Notes under the pieces: generated by a model
The model's database searches: none
Seen by the model: only the letters and a program-made list of their open reading frames with translations
Told to the model about the DNA's origin: nothing
From: Spirochaetota bacterium
GTDB lineage: Bacteria; Spirochaetota; UBA4802; JAFGDQ01
Assembly: GCA_016934735.1 (NCBI GenBank)
Contig: JAFGSG010000148.1
Location: 1 to 40,457, forward strand
DNA: 40,457 bases
Direction of reading: 5' to 3'
Shown: positions 6,591 to 15,251 of the stretch, in pieces
Numbering within the stretch: position 1 is the stretch's first letter
Layout of the letters: each line of letters opens with the position of its first letter
Position numbers and translations under genes: made by a program

Positions 6591-8027
6591 ATGAGACAAG
6601 TGCAGCCATCCCACAGGGATATTACATATTTTCCGAATAAGCTGCAGCATGGAAATGAAAAAAAATCCCTGCTGCGCAAAGCAATTTACGATATTGCAAG
6701 GCTTTCCTATGGAAAAGGCACAAGGTCGGGCGATTATCTTCTCAGGGAAATTGTTTCTGAGATCAATGGAGAGCTGGAATTACTCGATAACCAGATCAGG
6801 AACTTCGACATTGAGCTTAACACTGATTTAACCGCAAATAAGGAAATACTGCCGTTCTTTGAAAACAGGTACTTTGAAAGGTTCATTCTTGACGATAAAA
6901 TAGGATTGTTAAAACAGGAACTGGTGAATCAGCAGGAAGTGGATACTCAGCATAATATTAAACATAAAGAAAAAAATTACAAAAGGAATGTCAATAATCC
7001 CTTCAGGGAAGAGCTTAAAAAAGACCTTAACAGATTTGAAAGCTCGATTCAGAAAAAATTACTCCCGGTTCTTTCCGCGTTTTTAACAGATCTTGCTGAA
7101 ATATTATTTTATTCCAGGGCAAATGAAGTAATAACCGGGTGGACGGCTAAACAGTATTACAACGAAACAGATAAAACGCTTACAGAAGCGGTCAGCGGTT
7201 ATCTTATACTTTTAAACAAAATTAACAACAATGTATTTTCCGAAAGGGAAGCGCAGATATTCACAGACACACTCCTGAGCAAAACAGGCATTAAGGAACG
7301 GCTTTTGCATTTAAGGAACATCAATGAACAAAAGCTGGATAATATAATATCGGCAGGCGCAGCATTTTATTGCTCCTGCAGGCCGGAAAAGCACGTACGG
7401 CATCTGCCGCAGGAAAATATAAATAAACAAAATAATGCCGGCGCTTTCCCTGCCGGGGATAAAAGCCGGACTATTTTAAAGAATACATTAAAAAGCCTTA
7501 AATACCTTGTTGAATTTTCAGGCAATAAAAAAGTTGATTATGTTTCGGTTGATCGGTCCAACAAATATTTGTTTTATTCCCCGGAAACCGGAAAGATTTT
7601 ATTAAAGGATATTGCCGAATACTTAAAGGACTCTCTGGTGTTTATTATTGACTGGTTTTATATAGAATTGAAGAAGGATCCGGGTTTAATACGAATCCTC
7701 ATCCTGCTTGCCGGATGTCTGCCGGATGTTATAAAATTTTATGAGCTTTTAAATACTGCAGAATCGGCCTCAGTTCAACCTGTTAACCGGAAAAAGAACA
7801 TATGGGGGGAAGTTGAACAGTTCGTATCCAGGGATGTTGCGGACGGGCTTGTTGATACTATAAAATCTTTATGCATAGAATTAAGAGATGCCTTTGTTAA
7901 AACTATTATTGAAGTTGAATTCAATAAGCCGAAAAATTATTCTGTAATTCTAAAAAAAATAAATATTATTTATAATTCTTTTGAAGACTCGCAGAAAAAA
8001 ATTAACGATGCAATGCGCAGGCTGTGA
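6591..8027 (+). CDS. Large helical protein of unknown function
   Basis: I place the start at the ATG at 6591 (478 residues); a TTG at 6570 would add seven residues, and neither has a clear ribosome site. The protein is highly charged, Lys/Asn/Glu-rich and apparently almost all helical, with no signal peptide. A single hydrophobic stretch (DSLVFIIDWFYIEL and IRILILLAGCLPDVI, around 345-385) is amphipathic, not clearly transmembrane. No catalytic motif is visible and I do not recognise a family. It follows a good promoter and stands alone, with a gap of 77 bases to a convergent unknown gene. Confidence 0.75.
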   Translation: MRQVQPSHRDITYFPNKLQHGNEKKSLLRKAIYDIARLSYGKGTRSGDYLLREIVSEINGELELLDNQIRNFDIELNTDLTANKEILPFFENRYFERFILDDKIGLLKQELVNQQEVDTQHNIKHKEKNYKRNVNNPFREELKKDLNRFESSIQKKLLPVLSAFLTDLAEILFYSRANEVITGWTAKQYYNETDKTLTEAVSGYLILLNKINNNVFSEREAQIFTDTLLSKTGIKERLLHLRNINEQKLDNIISAGAAFYCSCRPEKHVRHLPQENINKQNNAGAFPAGDKSRTILKNTLKSLKYLVEFSGNKKVDYVSVDRSNKYLFYSPETGKILLKDIAEYLKDSLVFIIDWFYIELKKDPGLIRILILLAGCLPDVIKFYELLNTAESASVQPVNRKKNIWGEVEQFVSRDVADGLVDTIKSLCIELRDAFVKTIIEVEFNKPKNYSVILKKINIIYNSFEDSQKKINDAMRRL

Positions 8028-8104
8028 AGAAGGTTTTTTATATCACGGGATTTAAAATATATTAGCGGAACAGTATTTTTATCCGTTATTAATATATGTT
8101 CCCT

Positions 8105-8638
8105 TTATACTCCTATGATCCCTTTCTCAATATAAAAATCATATGCTTCATCAACAATATCATAAATGACATCAAAAGGGATTTCCCTGAATTCCGGATA
8201 ATCCGCCAGCCGGTCAACAATCCTGAGAGATGAAACAGATCCATCCTGTGAAGTTTTGCCGAATTCCTCTACAAGAGCAAAGGCAAGCTTATCTGCAAAT
8301 GCTTCAGAATCAATGGAATATTCGGAAAGAATGGGCCATATCATCATGGTAATGTCCGCAAGATATTCATTATAATCCTCTTTGTTATAACCGAGCTCCT
8401 TTGTAATAAACTCCGTCATTGAAAAAAGGATTTCCCTGTAGTTGAAAAAAGCAATGCGTTTCTTATTTAATTTTTTATCCGTGAATGCTGCAACATCTTC
8501 AATGGAAAACCTTTTATTGGAAGGACTGTGAATAAATTTCTCAACATGGTTGAACAGCTCTTTAATAATGTTTTTATCATATCTGCCTATGAGGCTTAAT
8601 GCGGCAGTATAATATTTATTAAATATATCCTTCTTCAT
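8105..8638 (-). CDS. Unknown helical protein
   Basis: The open frame extends up to 8800, but the ATG at 8636-8638 has AGGAGG five bases upstream, so I take that start; the product is 177 residues (MKKDIFNKYYTAALSLIG...). It is all-helical and charged, without membrane segments or known motifs. The C-terminal part (DIVDEAYDFYIEKG) is acidic. It converges on the 478-residue unknown gene, so the two are not one operon, but they may be lineage-specific partners. Function unknown. Confidence 0.75.
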   Translation of the reverse strand: MKKDIFNKYYTAALSLIGRYDKNIIKELFNHVEKFIHSPSNKRFSIEDVAAFTDKKLNKKRIAFFNYREILFSMTEFITKELGYNKEDYNEYLADITMMIWPILSEYSIDSEAFADKLAFALVEEFGKTSQDGSVSSLRIVDRLADYPEFREIPFDVIYDIVDEAYDFYIEKGIIGV

Positions 8639-8925
8639 CAAACTCCTCCTGTTTGTTATAAATAGGGATTTATATAATTCTGTCCATTTAAATTTTATGA
8701 ATTTTGTCCGAATTTCTGTAAAATATTTCGTAGCCTGCCTGAGTGGATCCCGGTTTAACAGATTAAACAAATTCCACTGCTGCATATATATTTCTTGCAA
8801 TTTGCCGATAATACTGTTTAATCGATCAAATATATTTCTCGTATTGTATTTTTTTTATTTAGTGTTTCGTATCCGGGCAGAATTTTTTATATTCATTATA
8901 TTATTAAAAGTTAACACAGAATATT

Positions 8926-10188
8926 ATGGAAACAAAAAATGCATTTACGAACCGTGTAACCTTCCTCGATAATCTCCGCACCCTGATGGTATTGCTTGTG
9001 CTGATATTTCACTCCGGAGCAAGCTACAGTTTTGTTCCATTCTGGCCTTTCCATGATGCAAATCCAAGCAGCGCTATCTATGGATTCATGGGCCTGATCG
9101 ATAATTTCGCAATGGCAATTTTATTTTTTATTGCAGGCTACTTTGCCCTTCAGTCAATGCAGAAAGGCAATCCCTGGCATTTCATTAAGGGCAAACTAAT
9201 GCGTCTTGGGCTTCCGTGGCTGATAATAACGATCGTATTGCTTCCTATGCTCGATTATCTTCACTATTGGAACACGTCTGTGAATCAGGGACTGCAGGTG
9301 AGGGGATATGCCGAACACTGGTTTTTAAGCATGATAGAGATCGCCGGGTTCACAGTCGGCCGTATGAAGATGTCGGAATACCTCGATATGAGTGTGCATT
9401 TTTATCAGCGGTACATGTGGTTTGTTTCACTGTTATTTGCATTCTTTATGGCATTTGCCCTGCTGTATACTGCGAAAAATAAGCTTATCGGGGTACATGA
9501 GAGACCGGCAAATGATAAGACAGCTTCAAATAAGTCAGTGTTTTTTTCTCTGGCGCTTACGGGAATTTTAACAATACTGCTGTTCGCCCTGGCAAGAATT
9601 TTTATTTTTTCTGATTTTATGGATATGCTGAACGGATGGTTTTCACTTGGGAATATCATTCAGTTCCAGACCGGCAAGCTGATAATTTATGCCTGTTTTT
9701 TCGCACTGGGAGTCTTCGGATATTCAGAGAACTGGTTTACAGATTACAATGAATTCGGACGGCCGTGGATATGGGGGCTTGCCTGTTTCCTTCTGTTCGG
9801 CCTCATCGGATTTGTTGCGATGCACAAGACTGAAACAGTATCCATGGGATATTTAGCTGCGATAATCGTGCTCTATCCGCTATGGACGCTCTCATTTCTT
9901 GGCCTGTTCATATCGTTTGCTCTCAGGCACTGGAACCGTTCTACTCTCTTAAACAGAGATCTTGCAGACAATTCCTATAATATGTATCTTATACACTATA
10001 TCATTCCAATGACCCTGCCGTTGCTTTTAAGCATATGGGGCGGCCCCGTGTTTGTTAAATTCGGTATCGTTGCAGCGGTTACGCTGGCGTTAAGCTATTG
10101 TGTCAGCCGTTACGTACTTAAACCTTACCCGCGTGCGGTAGTAATCGGGCTTGTCGGATTATCTGTCATACTGGCATTGGTGATGTAG
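8926..10188 (+). CDS. Acyltransferase family 3 integral membrane protein
   Basis: A 420-residue polytopic protein with about ten hydrophobic helices, matching the acyltransferase-3 family (OafA, MdoC/OpgC and relatives), which moves acyl groups such as acetyl or succinyl onto extracytoplasmic glycans. The family signature is in the first helix: FLDNLRTLMVLLVLIFHSG, with R18 and H29 at the usual spacing. DNSYNMYLIHYI (about 346-357) matches the conserved late-helix motif. Length fits MdoC-like members. It lacks an evident Shine-Dalgarno sequence. It ends at a shared hairpin and is convergent with the permease gene. The glycan acceptor cannot be identified; no sugar-synthesis genes are adjacent. 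Confidence 0.85.
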   Translation: METKNAFTNRVTFLDNLRTLMVLLVLIFHSGASYSFVPFWPFHDANPSSAIYGFMGLIDNFAMAILFFIAGYFALQSMQKGNPWHFIKGKLMRLGLPWLIITIVLLPMLDYLHYWNTSVNQGLQVRGYAEHWFLSMIEIAGFTVGRMKMSEYLDMSVHFYQRYMWFVSLLFAFFMAFALLYTAKNKLIGVHERPANDKTASNKSVFFSLALTGILTILLFALARIFIFSDFMDMLNGWFSLGNIIQFQTGKLIIYACFFALGVFGYSENWFTDYNEFGRPWIWGLACFLLFGLIGFVAMHKTETVSMGYLAAIIVLYPLWTLSFLGLFISFALRHWNRSTLLNRDLADNSYNMYLIHYIIPMTLPLLLSIWGGPVFVKFGIVAAVTLALSYCVSRYVLKPYPRAVVIGLVGLSVILALVM

Positions 10189-10209
10189 ATAATATCAGGT
10201 ACGTCAGTA

Positions 10210-10240
10210 CCGGGGGCTTGCCCCGGGGAATTTTATTTTC
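10210..10240 (+). terminator. Terminator between convergent genes
   Basis: CCGGGG (10210-10215) pairs with CCCCGG (10221-10226) around a five-base loop, followed by GGAATTTTATTTT. It lies 20 bases after the acyltransferase stop and its tail overlaps the last codons of the permease gene on the other strand. Confidence 0.6.
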
Positions 10241-11594
10241 CTGCCATTGCACGGTCGATAATAAACAGCGGAATCCCGCATAAAAGCACACCTATACCAA
10301 GAAGCGCGCCGGTTCCTGAATATATCCCGATATCGGGCAGCAGAAAAATATATGATATGCTGTTATTAAGCATATACAGGCATATCAGGCAGAAGATAAC
10401 CGGAGTAACAGGATAGAGCGGCACACTGAATACCCGCTGGGTTCCGGAGTCCTTTCTGCGCAGAACAAAGAGCGATAATCCTGCGAGCAGGAAGAAAAAC
10501 CAGAACACGGGCGCAGTGTAAGCCACCATTGTTTCAAATCCTGTTTCCACACTGATGAATGCGCCGATGATTACCAGGGCAATAGCGATAAGGCTCTGTA
10601 TAACGAGGGCAGCGACCGGAGTGCCTGCGGGCTCTTTCCATTGCCCAAGAAGCCTGAATATTTTAAAGTCGCGGCCGAGCGCGTAATTGCTGCGTGCTCC
10701 GGAAATAATAGTGGCATTCATTGTGCTCAGGACAGCGACTACAATACACAGTGTTATGATGGGAACGAATTCCGGGCCTGCTGCTGTACGCATCATGTCC
10801 TGGGCGATGTTGCGTGCTTTTGATGTTCCTTCAAGTCCCAGAATGTGAATATATGACCAGTTTACAAGCAGGTATATTGCAGTAATGGCCGTAATGCCTA
10901 TAATGAGCGATTTTAGAATATTCTTTTCAGGTTCTTTTATTTCTGCGGAAACATAGGCGGATTCGTTCCATCCTCCGAACGCAAGAAGAACGAACACCAT
11001 TGCAAGTCCGAGACCAGGCAGCGGCTGCGGAGCTCGTTCAGATGCAGCTGCCGCTGCAGGCGCAGGATTCCCCAGAATGCCTATCCCGATTACAGTAAGA
11101 AGTCCCAGAACTATACATACAGTAAAAAGATTTTGAGCCCATTTGCCGGGAACGATACCGCGGACATTGATCGAAGTAAGAATTATTATCGCGATCACAG
11201 CGTAAATTCCGGATGAATATGCGCCTAACGGCCAAACTGCGGAAAGGTAATCGCCCAGAAAAAATCCAAGATAAGCGATGGAGCCTGTCTGGATTACTGT
11301 CATCCTGGCCCATGCGAATAGAAATGACAGACAGTTGCCGAATGCCCTGTTAATGAAGAAGTAGTCTCCTCCTGCGTTGGGGTAGGTTGAAGCCAGCTCA
11401 GCATAGCATAGCGCGCCAATAAGAGACATTATTCCGCCTGCAAGCCATATAAGCATGAAGATCAATTCGTTTGAAGAGTTGCCCGCAACCATTCCGGGCA
11501 GTTTAAATATACCTGATCCGATAACAATACCGATGATAATAGCAATTACGTCAAAAAGCGAAAGGATCTGCCTGGGCTGTGTCTGGCTGCGCAT
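10233..11594 (-). CDS. APC-superfamily amino acid permease
   Basis: A 453-residue, roughly 12-helix transporter of the amino acid-polyamine-organocation superfamily. The helix-1 substrate-binding signature GIVIGSGIF is at residues 22-30. AGGDYFFINRAFG (about 74-86) and the GGWNESAYVSAEIKEPEKNI segment (about 206-225) are typical of the LAT-like/amino acid permease branch. It probably exchanges or imports amino acids across the inner membrane; the substrate is not predictable. It begins 21 bases after the stop of the beta-barrel gene, so the two likely form an operon. Confidence 0.85.
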   Translation of the reverse strand: MRSQTQPRQILSLFDVIAIIIGIVIGSGIFKLPGMVAGNSSNELIFMLIWLAGGIMSLIGALCYAELASTYPNAGGDYFFINRAFGNCLSFLFAWARMTVIQTGSIAYLGFFLGDYLSAVWPLGAYSSGIYAVIAIIILTSINVRGIVPGKWAQNLFTVCIVLGLLTVIGIGILGNPAPAAAAASERAPQPLPGLGLAMVFVLLAFGGWNESAYVSAEIKEPEKNILKSLIIGITAITAIYLLVNWSYIHILGLEGTSKARNIAQDMMRTAAGPEFVPIITLCIVVAVLSTMNATIISGARSNYALGRDFKIFRLLGQWKEPAGTPVAALVIQSLIAIALVIIGAFISVETGFETMVAYTAPVFWFFFLLAGLSLFVLRRKDSGTQRVFSVPLYPVTPVIFCLICLYMLNNSISYIFLLPDIGIYSGTGALLGIGVLLCGIPLFIIDRAMAGK

Positions 11595-11615
11595 AACTTT
11601 TATAAGCGTCAGAGA

Positions 11616-12239
11616 TTAAAATATAATTGAGAATCCGGCAGAGGCTGAAAAAGATGTATAATGTTCTTTGTAATCAAGATCAACAAACCAGTCGTTGGCT
11701 ATCAGCCACGAAAGCTTTGCAAAGAGCAGTATCCGGTCGGAAGCTTTTATAAAAAATTCTAGTGCCGGAATGAAAATAGTCATTACGTTGTCGCCTGCGG
11801 TGATTGCCCCATATGCCAGGTCAAACCTCATATCCGTAAGGGAATGATAAAAAAAGGAATAATAAAAACCGCCTGAGAAAATTGCGACTATATCCGATTT
11901 TTCTTCCTCAGTTACTCCGGGTATATTCGTTTCTTCAATTTCAAGATTTGTATATAATGCATCAATAAGAAAACCGAATTCTTTATAAACCTGTGTCCGG
12001 ATATTGAGGCCTCCGCCAAAACCGGATCCATCTTTGATCGTATCCTCGAACAGATTATTTGCGTAAATATAGCTGAAATACGGGGAAACAATTATCATTC
12101 TGGGGGGGACTTTATATACGGTTGGTGAGCTGCTGGTACTCCTGGACTTTGTTTTTCTTTGTGCCATGACGGGCGCATTCGCAACTGTGAAGAAAATGAT
12201 TAATAAAAATAAAATGTATATTAACGGTTTTGGTTTCAT
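11616..12239 (-). CDS. Putative outer-membrane beta-barrel protein
   Basis: A 207-residue protein with a clear signal peptide: basic start, hydrophobic core (about 7-20) and a likely cut after VMA (about 26). The mature part has alternating polar/aromatic strands (for example FGGGLNIRTQVYKEFGFLIDALY and SFSASAGFSIIF) and ends in phenylalanine, as outer-membrane barrel proteins do for BAM recognition. The size suits an 8-stranded barrel. An AAGGAG lies 11 bases before the ATG. It leads an operon with the permease. Specific function unknown. Confidence 0.7.
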   Translation of the reverse strand: MKPKPLIYILFLLIIFFTVANAPVMAQRKTKSRSTSSSPTVYKVPPRMIIVSPYFSYIYANNLFEDTIKDGSGFGGGLNIRTQVYKEFGFLIDALYTNLEIEETNIPGVTEEEKSDIVAIFSGGFYYSFFYHSLTDMRFDLAYGAITAGDNVMTIFIPALEFFIKASDRILLFAKLSWLIANDWFVDLDYKEHYTSFSASAGFSIIF

Positions 12240-12496
12240 GTGAAACTAAGCTCCTTATAAGAATAGGAGCTATTTAATTAAATATTAAATAATATTGCAA
12301 TAATTTTTCCCATAAAACGGTTTCAAATCAAAAAAATTTCCTTTATTATTGGATTTATTATAAAAAAATATTATATTATAATGATATAGGCCTATATATT
12401 TTTTCAATTATAAGAATATAAAAATATTTATCATTAAAGTTGTAATACTTATTTATGAAAATAAATTTATTATTGTTTATAGAACAGAAAAAATAA

Positions 12497-13384
12497 ATGA
12501 TTGTTTCGATTGATGACCTTATTAAACTCACTGAAACCTGCCCGAACGATTTTACTTTTATCCCGATAGAAGATATTATTTTAAAAAAGATGTATAAACC
12601 CGCATTGAAATTATGGGAAAAAGGCAACAGAATTCCTGAACAGAATTTTTTAAACATGCAGGAGGATGGCATAGAGAAAATAGATATATTGTTTACGAAT
12701 TCATTGTATAAAATGCTGAATGTTTTAAATCCGGATAAATATAAAGATCCATGCGATTATAAGACTTTTATAGAAGTTGATAAAATAATTAGTACATTTA
12801 AAAAAGTAAACAGAGTGAGTAAAAGAAAACGGTATATTTCATTTTTATGCGAGATATATAACATAAATGATAACGGGTTCAATCCGGTTATTAATTTTAA
12901 CGAGATAATCGATGACGATAAATGGAATTATATAAAAACGAAAATAGCTAAAATTAAAAAACACACAAAATTCCCGATCCTTTATAATGAAATCGGAATA
13001 ATCATCTGTGTCGATTTAACAAAACAAAACGATAGTAATTTTATAGAAAGGTTTAAGAAGAACGCGGATATTTGTTCTTTACTTGTTCAGAAAAATCATA
13101 ATAATGCAAATTTTAATATATCTTCCGAATTTAATGAACTGACGGATATCTGGACAGTAAATGAACCTGATAAACTGCTTGATACATACGTTGAGACAAA
13201 CGCGAGATTGATAGTAATCGGGGACAGTTTAAATGAAACATACAGGTCAGCCCTTCTCAGGGTGAAGAATTATGATAAGTTTGCACGTTTTTTTGTTGCC
13301 AATAATATTGACCCCAACGATTCGCAGGACCTTCTGGAAAACATTAAAAACGCATATCACAAGAATAATTATACTATTGAGTAA
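12497..13384 (+). CDS. Protein of unknown function
   Basis: A 295-residue soluble protein that I do not recognise. It is Asn/Lys/Ile-rich and strongly AT-biased compared with the carA region. It has no signal peptide, membrane helix or catalytic motif that I can name. The segment ALKLWEKGNRIPEQNFLNM (about 36-54) followed by a GIEKIDILF-like strand faintly recalls short beta modules found before HD-GYP domains, but no HD-GYP domain follows. The ribosome site is weak. It converges on the ABC exporter genes with 25 bases between stops. Confidence 0.65.
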   Translation: MIVSIDDLIKLTETCPNDFTFIPIEDIILKKMYKPALKLWEKGNRIPEQNFLNMQEDGIEKIDILFTNSLYKMLNVLNPDKYKDPCDYKTFIEVDKIISTFKKVNRVSKRKRYISFLCEIYNINDNGFNPVINFNEIIDDDKWNYIKTKIAKIKKHTKFPILYNEIGIIICVDLTKQNDSNFIERFKKNADICSLLVQKNHNNANFNISSEFNELTDIWTVNEPDKLLDTYVETNARLIVIGDSLNETYRSALLRVKNYDKFARFFVANNIDPNDSQDLLENIKNAYHKNNYTIE

Positions 13385-13409
13385 ATTCTTTTTTTATCAG
13401 CATGTCAAA

Positions 13410-15239
13410 TTAACAGCTGAATAATTTTCTGTAGCTCCTGCTGCGTTTCATCAGCTCCGGGTGGGAACCGGAATCTTTTATAACTCCTTTTTCTATAAGA
13501 TAAATCAGATCCGCATGACGGATAGTAGAAAGCCTGTGGGATACGATAACCGATGTCCTGTCCCTGAAAAGATAGTCAAGCGCAGCCTGTATAAGCGCCT
13601 CGGATTCCGAGTCAAGTGCTGATGTGGCTTCATCAAACAGAATTACATCTGCTCCGGCAAGTAAAGCCCTTGCAATTGAAATCCGCTGTCTTTCGCCTCC
13701 GGATAAAAGCGCGCCTCGTTCCCCGACTATGGTATTGTAACCCTGGGGCAGCTTTGTTATGAAATCGTGGGCATTAGCCGTTCGGGCAGCCTGTATGACG
13801 CGATTCATTCCGATATTTTGTCCGCAAGTCAGATTTTCCAAAACACTGCCGTGAAATAAAAACACATCCTGTGTCACGAGAGAAATTTTTTTTCTGATTG
13901 ATGCCAGCGAGAATTGAGCAGCGTTTTTTTCGTCGAATGTTATTGTTCCTGTTGACGGCTGATATAGCGAAGCGATTAAATTTAAGATTGTTGTTTTACC
14001 TGAGCCTGATACCCCGGCAATACCGATTTTTTTTCCTTTGGGAATTTTTATATTAATATTATTTAAAACATTATCCTTTAAATATTTGAATGATACATCT
14101 TTAAACCGGATGGATTTTTTTATAGAGCAGGACTTTCCTGTTTCAAAAATTTCTTTCGGATAATCAAGGATTTTAAAAATTCTGCTGGATGCGGCTTCTC
14201 CTGCTTTGGCGCCGTTTACTGCATCTGATATATTTTTTATGGGTTCAAAAAGATTTAACACAATGAGTATAAAAAATATAAATTCTCCGCTGGTGATTAT
14301 TCCATTGATTATCTGGTATCCGCCGTATATAAAGAGAGCTGTCGCTGCTACAGATGCGAGCAGTTCGACAACAGCGGGATTTAGATTCTGATAAATTCTT
14401 TTCTTGAGCTCTTTTATAAAAACAATATTATTAATGATAACAAATCTGCTGTTTTCATGTTCTTCCATACTGAAAGATTTTATTACCTTTATTCCGCTGA
14501 ATGTCTCCTGCATGTGAGAACTTAAATCTGCAAAACTTTCCTGGATTTTTTTTGTATATCTTTTTACAAGATTGCCGAACAATGAAATCGGAAATGAGAT
14601 CAAAGGAATCGTCAGTATAATAATAATTACCATTTTCCAGCTTATCAGCGACAGAATGACTATATTGGTAATAAGAAGAATAATTCCGGAAAATAAATTA
14701 TAAATATCAGTGCTGAGCGCGGATGTAAGAGGTATTACATCAGTGGTTATCCGCGACATTAGTTCGCCGCTTCTGCTTTTATGAAAATAGTTAAACGGGA
14801 GTCTGATCAGATGCGCAAAAATATCATTTCTGATATTATATATTGCCTTATTGCCTATGTAAGAAAAAATAATCCGCGCGAGGAAGTCAAATAACCCTCT
14901 TATAAGGACAAGCGGTATGATCGCAAGAGAGATAATTAGTAAAAGCTCTTTTTTCGGCTTCTCCGATATGTATGCGTTGATTTTTTGCTTAACAGATATT
15001 ATTGCTGCTTTAATCCTGTCAAACAGGTTTAAATTTTCATATGTTAAAAATTTTTGTTTTCCTTCAGGCACCGGGAGGGAGAAAGACTTATCGCCCGCAG
15101 TAAGAGTGTCGAATATCGGCACTACGGAATATATTGTCAAACTATTTGACAATGAAAACAGAAGGGATAATATTCCGGCTGAGATCAGTAAAAATTTATA
15201 GGGCAATATGTATTTTATTATTTTAAAATAATTCCGCAT
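13410..15239 (-). CDS. MsbA-like ABC exporter (second of tandem pair)
   Basis: A 609-residue half-transporter: a six-helix transmembrane domain (about 1-345) fused to an ATPase domain. All ATPase motifs are intact: Walker A 409-416 (GVSGSGKT), Q-loop Q457, LSGGERQ signature from 512, Walker B VILFDE (532-537) with catalytic E537, and H-loop H568. Architecture and length fit MsbA-type lipid flippases that move lipid A or similar lipids out of the inner leaflet. The upstream gene, 12 bases away, is a paralogue sharing the N-terminal VVPIFDTLT segment. Both have complete catalytic sites, so they could be homodimers with different cargo or a symmetric heterodimer. Confidence 0.85.
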   Translation of the reverse strand: MRNYFKIIKYILPYKFLLISAGILSLLFSLSNSLTIYSVVPIFDTLTAGDKSFSLPVPEGKQKFLTYENLNLFDRIKAAIISVKQKINAYISEKPKKELLLIISLAIIPLVLIRGLFDFLARIIFSYIGNKAIYNIRNDIFAHLIRLPFNYFHKSRSGELMSRITTDVIPLTSALSTDIYNLFSGIILLITNIVILSLISWKMVIIIILTIPLISFPISLFGNLVKRYTKKIQESFADLSSHMQETFSGIKVIKSFSMEEHENSRFVIINNIVFIKELKKRIYQNLNPAVVELLASVAATALFIYGGYQIINGIITSGEFIFFILIVLNLFEPIKNISDAVNGAKAGEAASSRIFKILDYPKEIFETGKSCSIKKSIRFKDVSFKYLKDNVLNNINIKIPKGKKIGIAGVSGSGKTTILNLIASLYQPSTGTITFDEKNAAQFSLASIRKKISLVTQDVFLFHGSVLENLTCGQNIGMNRVIQAARTANAHDFITKLPQGYNTIVGERGALLSGGERQRISIARALLAGADVILFDEATSALDSESEALIQAALDYLFRDRTSVIVSHRLSTIRHADLIYLIEKGVIKDSGSHPELMKRSRSYRKLFSC

Positions 15240-15251
15240 ATTATTTCCGGA

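Noticed and set aside
8639..8800. N-terminal extension of the 177-residue unknown protein
   Set aside because: The longer frame has no ribosome site, while the internal ATG at 8638 has AGGAGG at ideal spacing.
12376..12672. 98-residue minus-strand frame
   Set aside because: It overlaps the start of the better supported gene at 12497-13384 and is rich in Phe/Ile/Tyr as expected of antisense AT-rich DNA.
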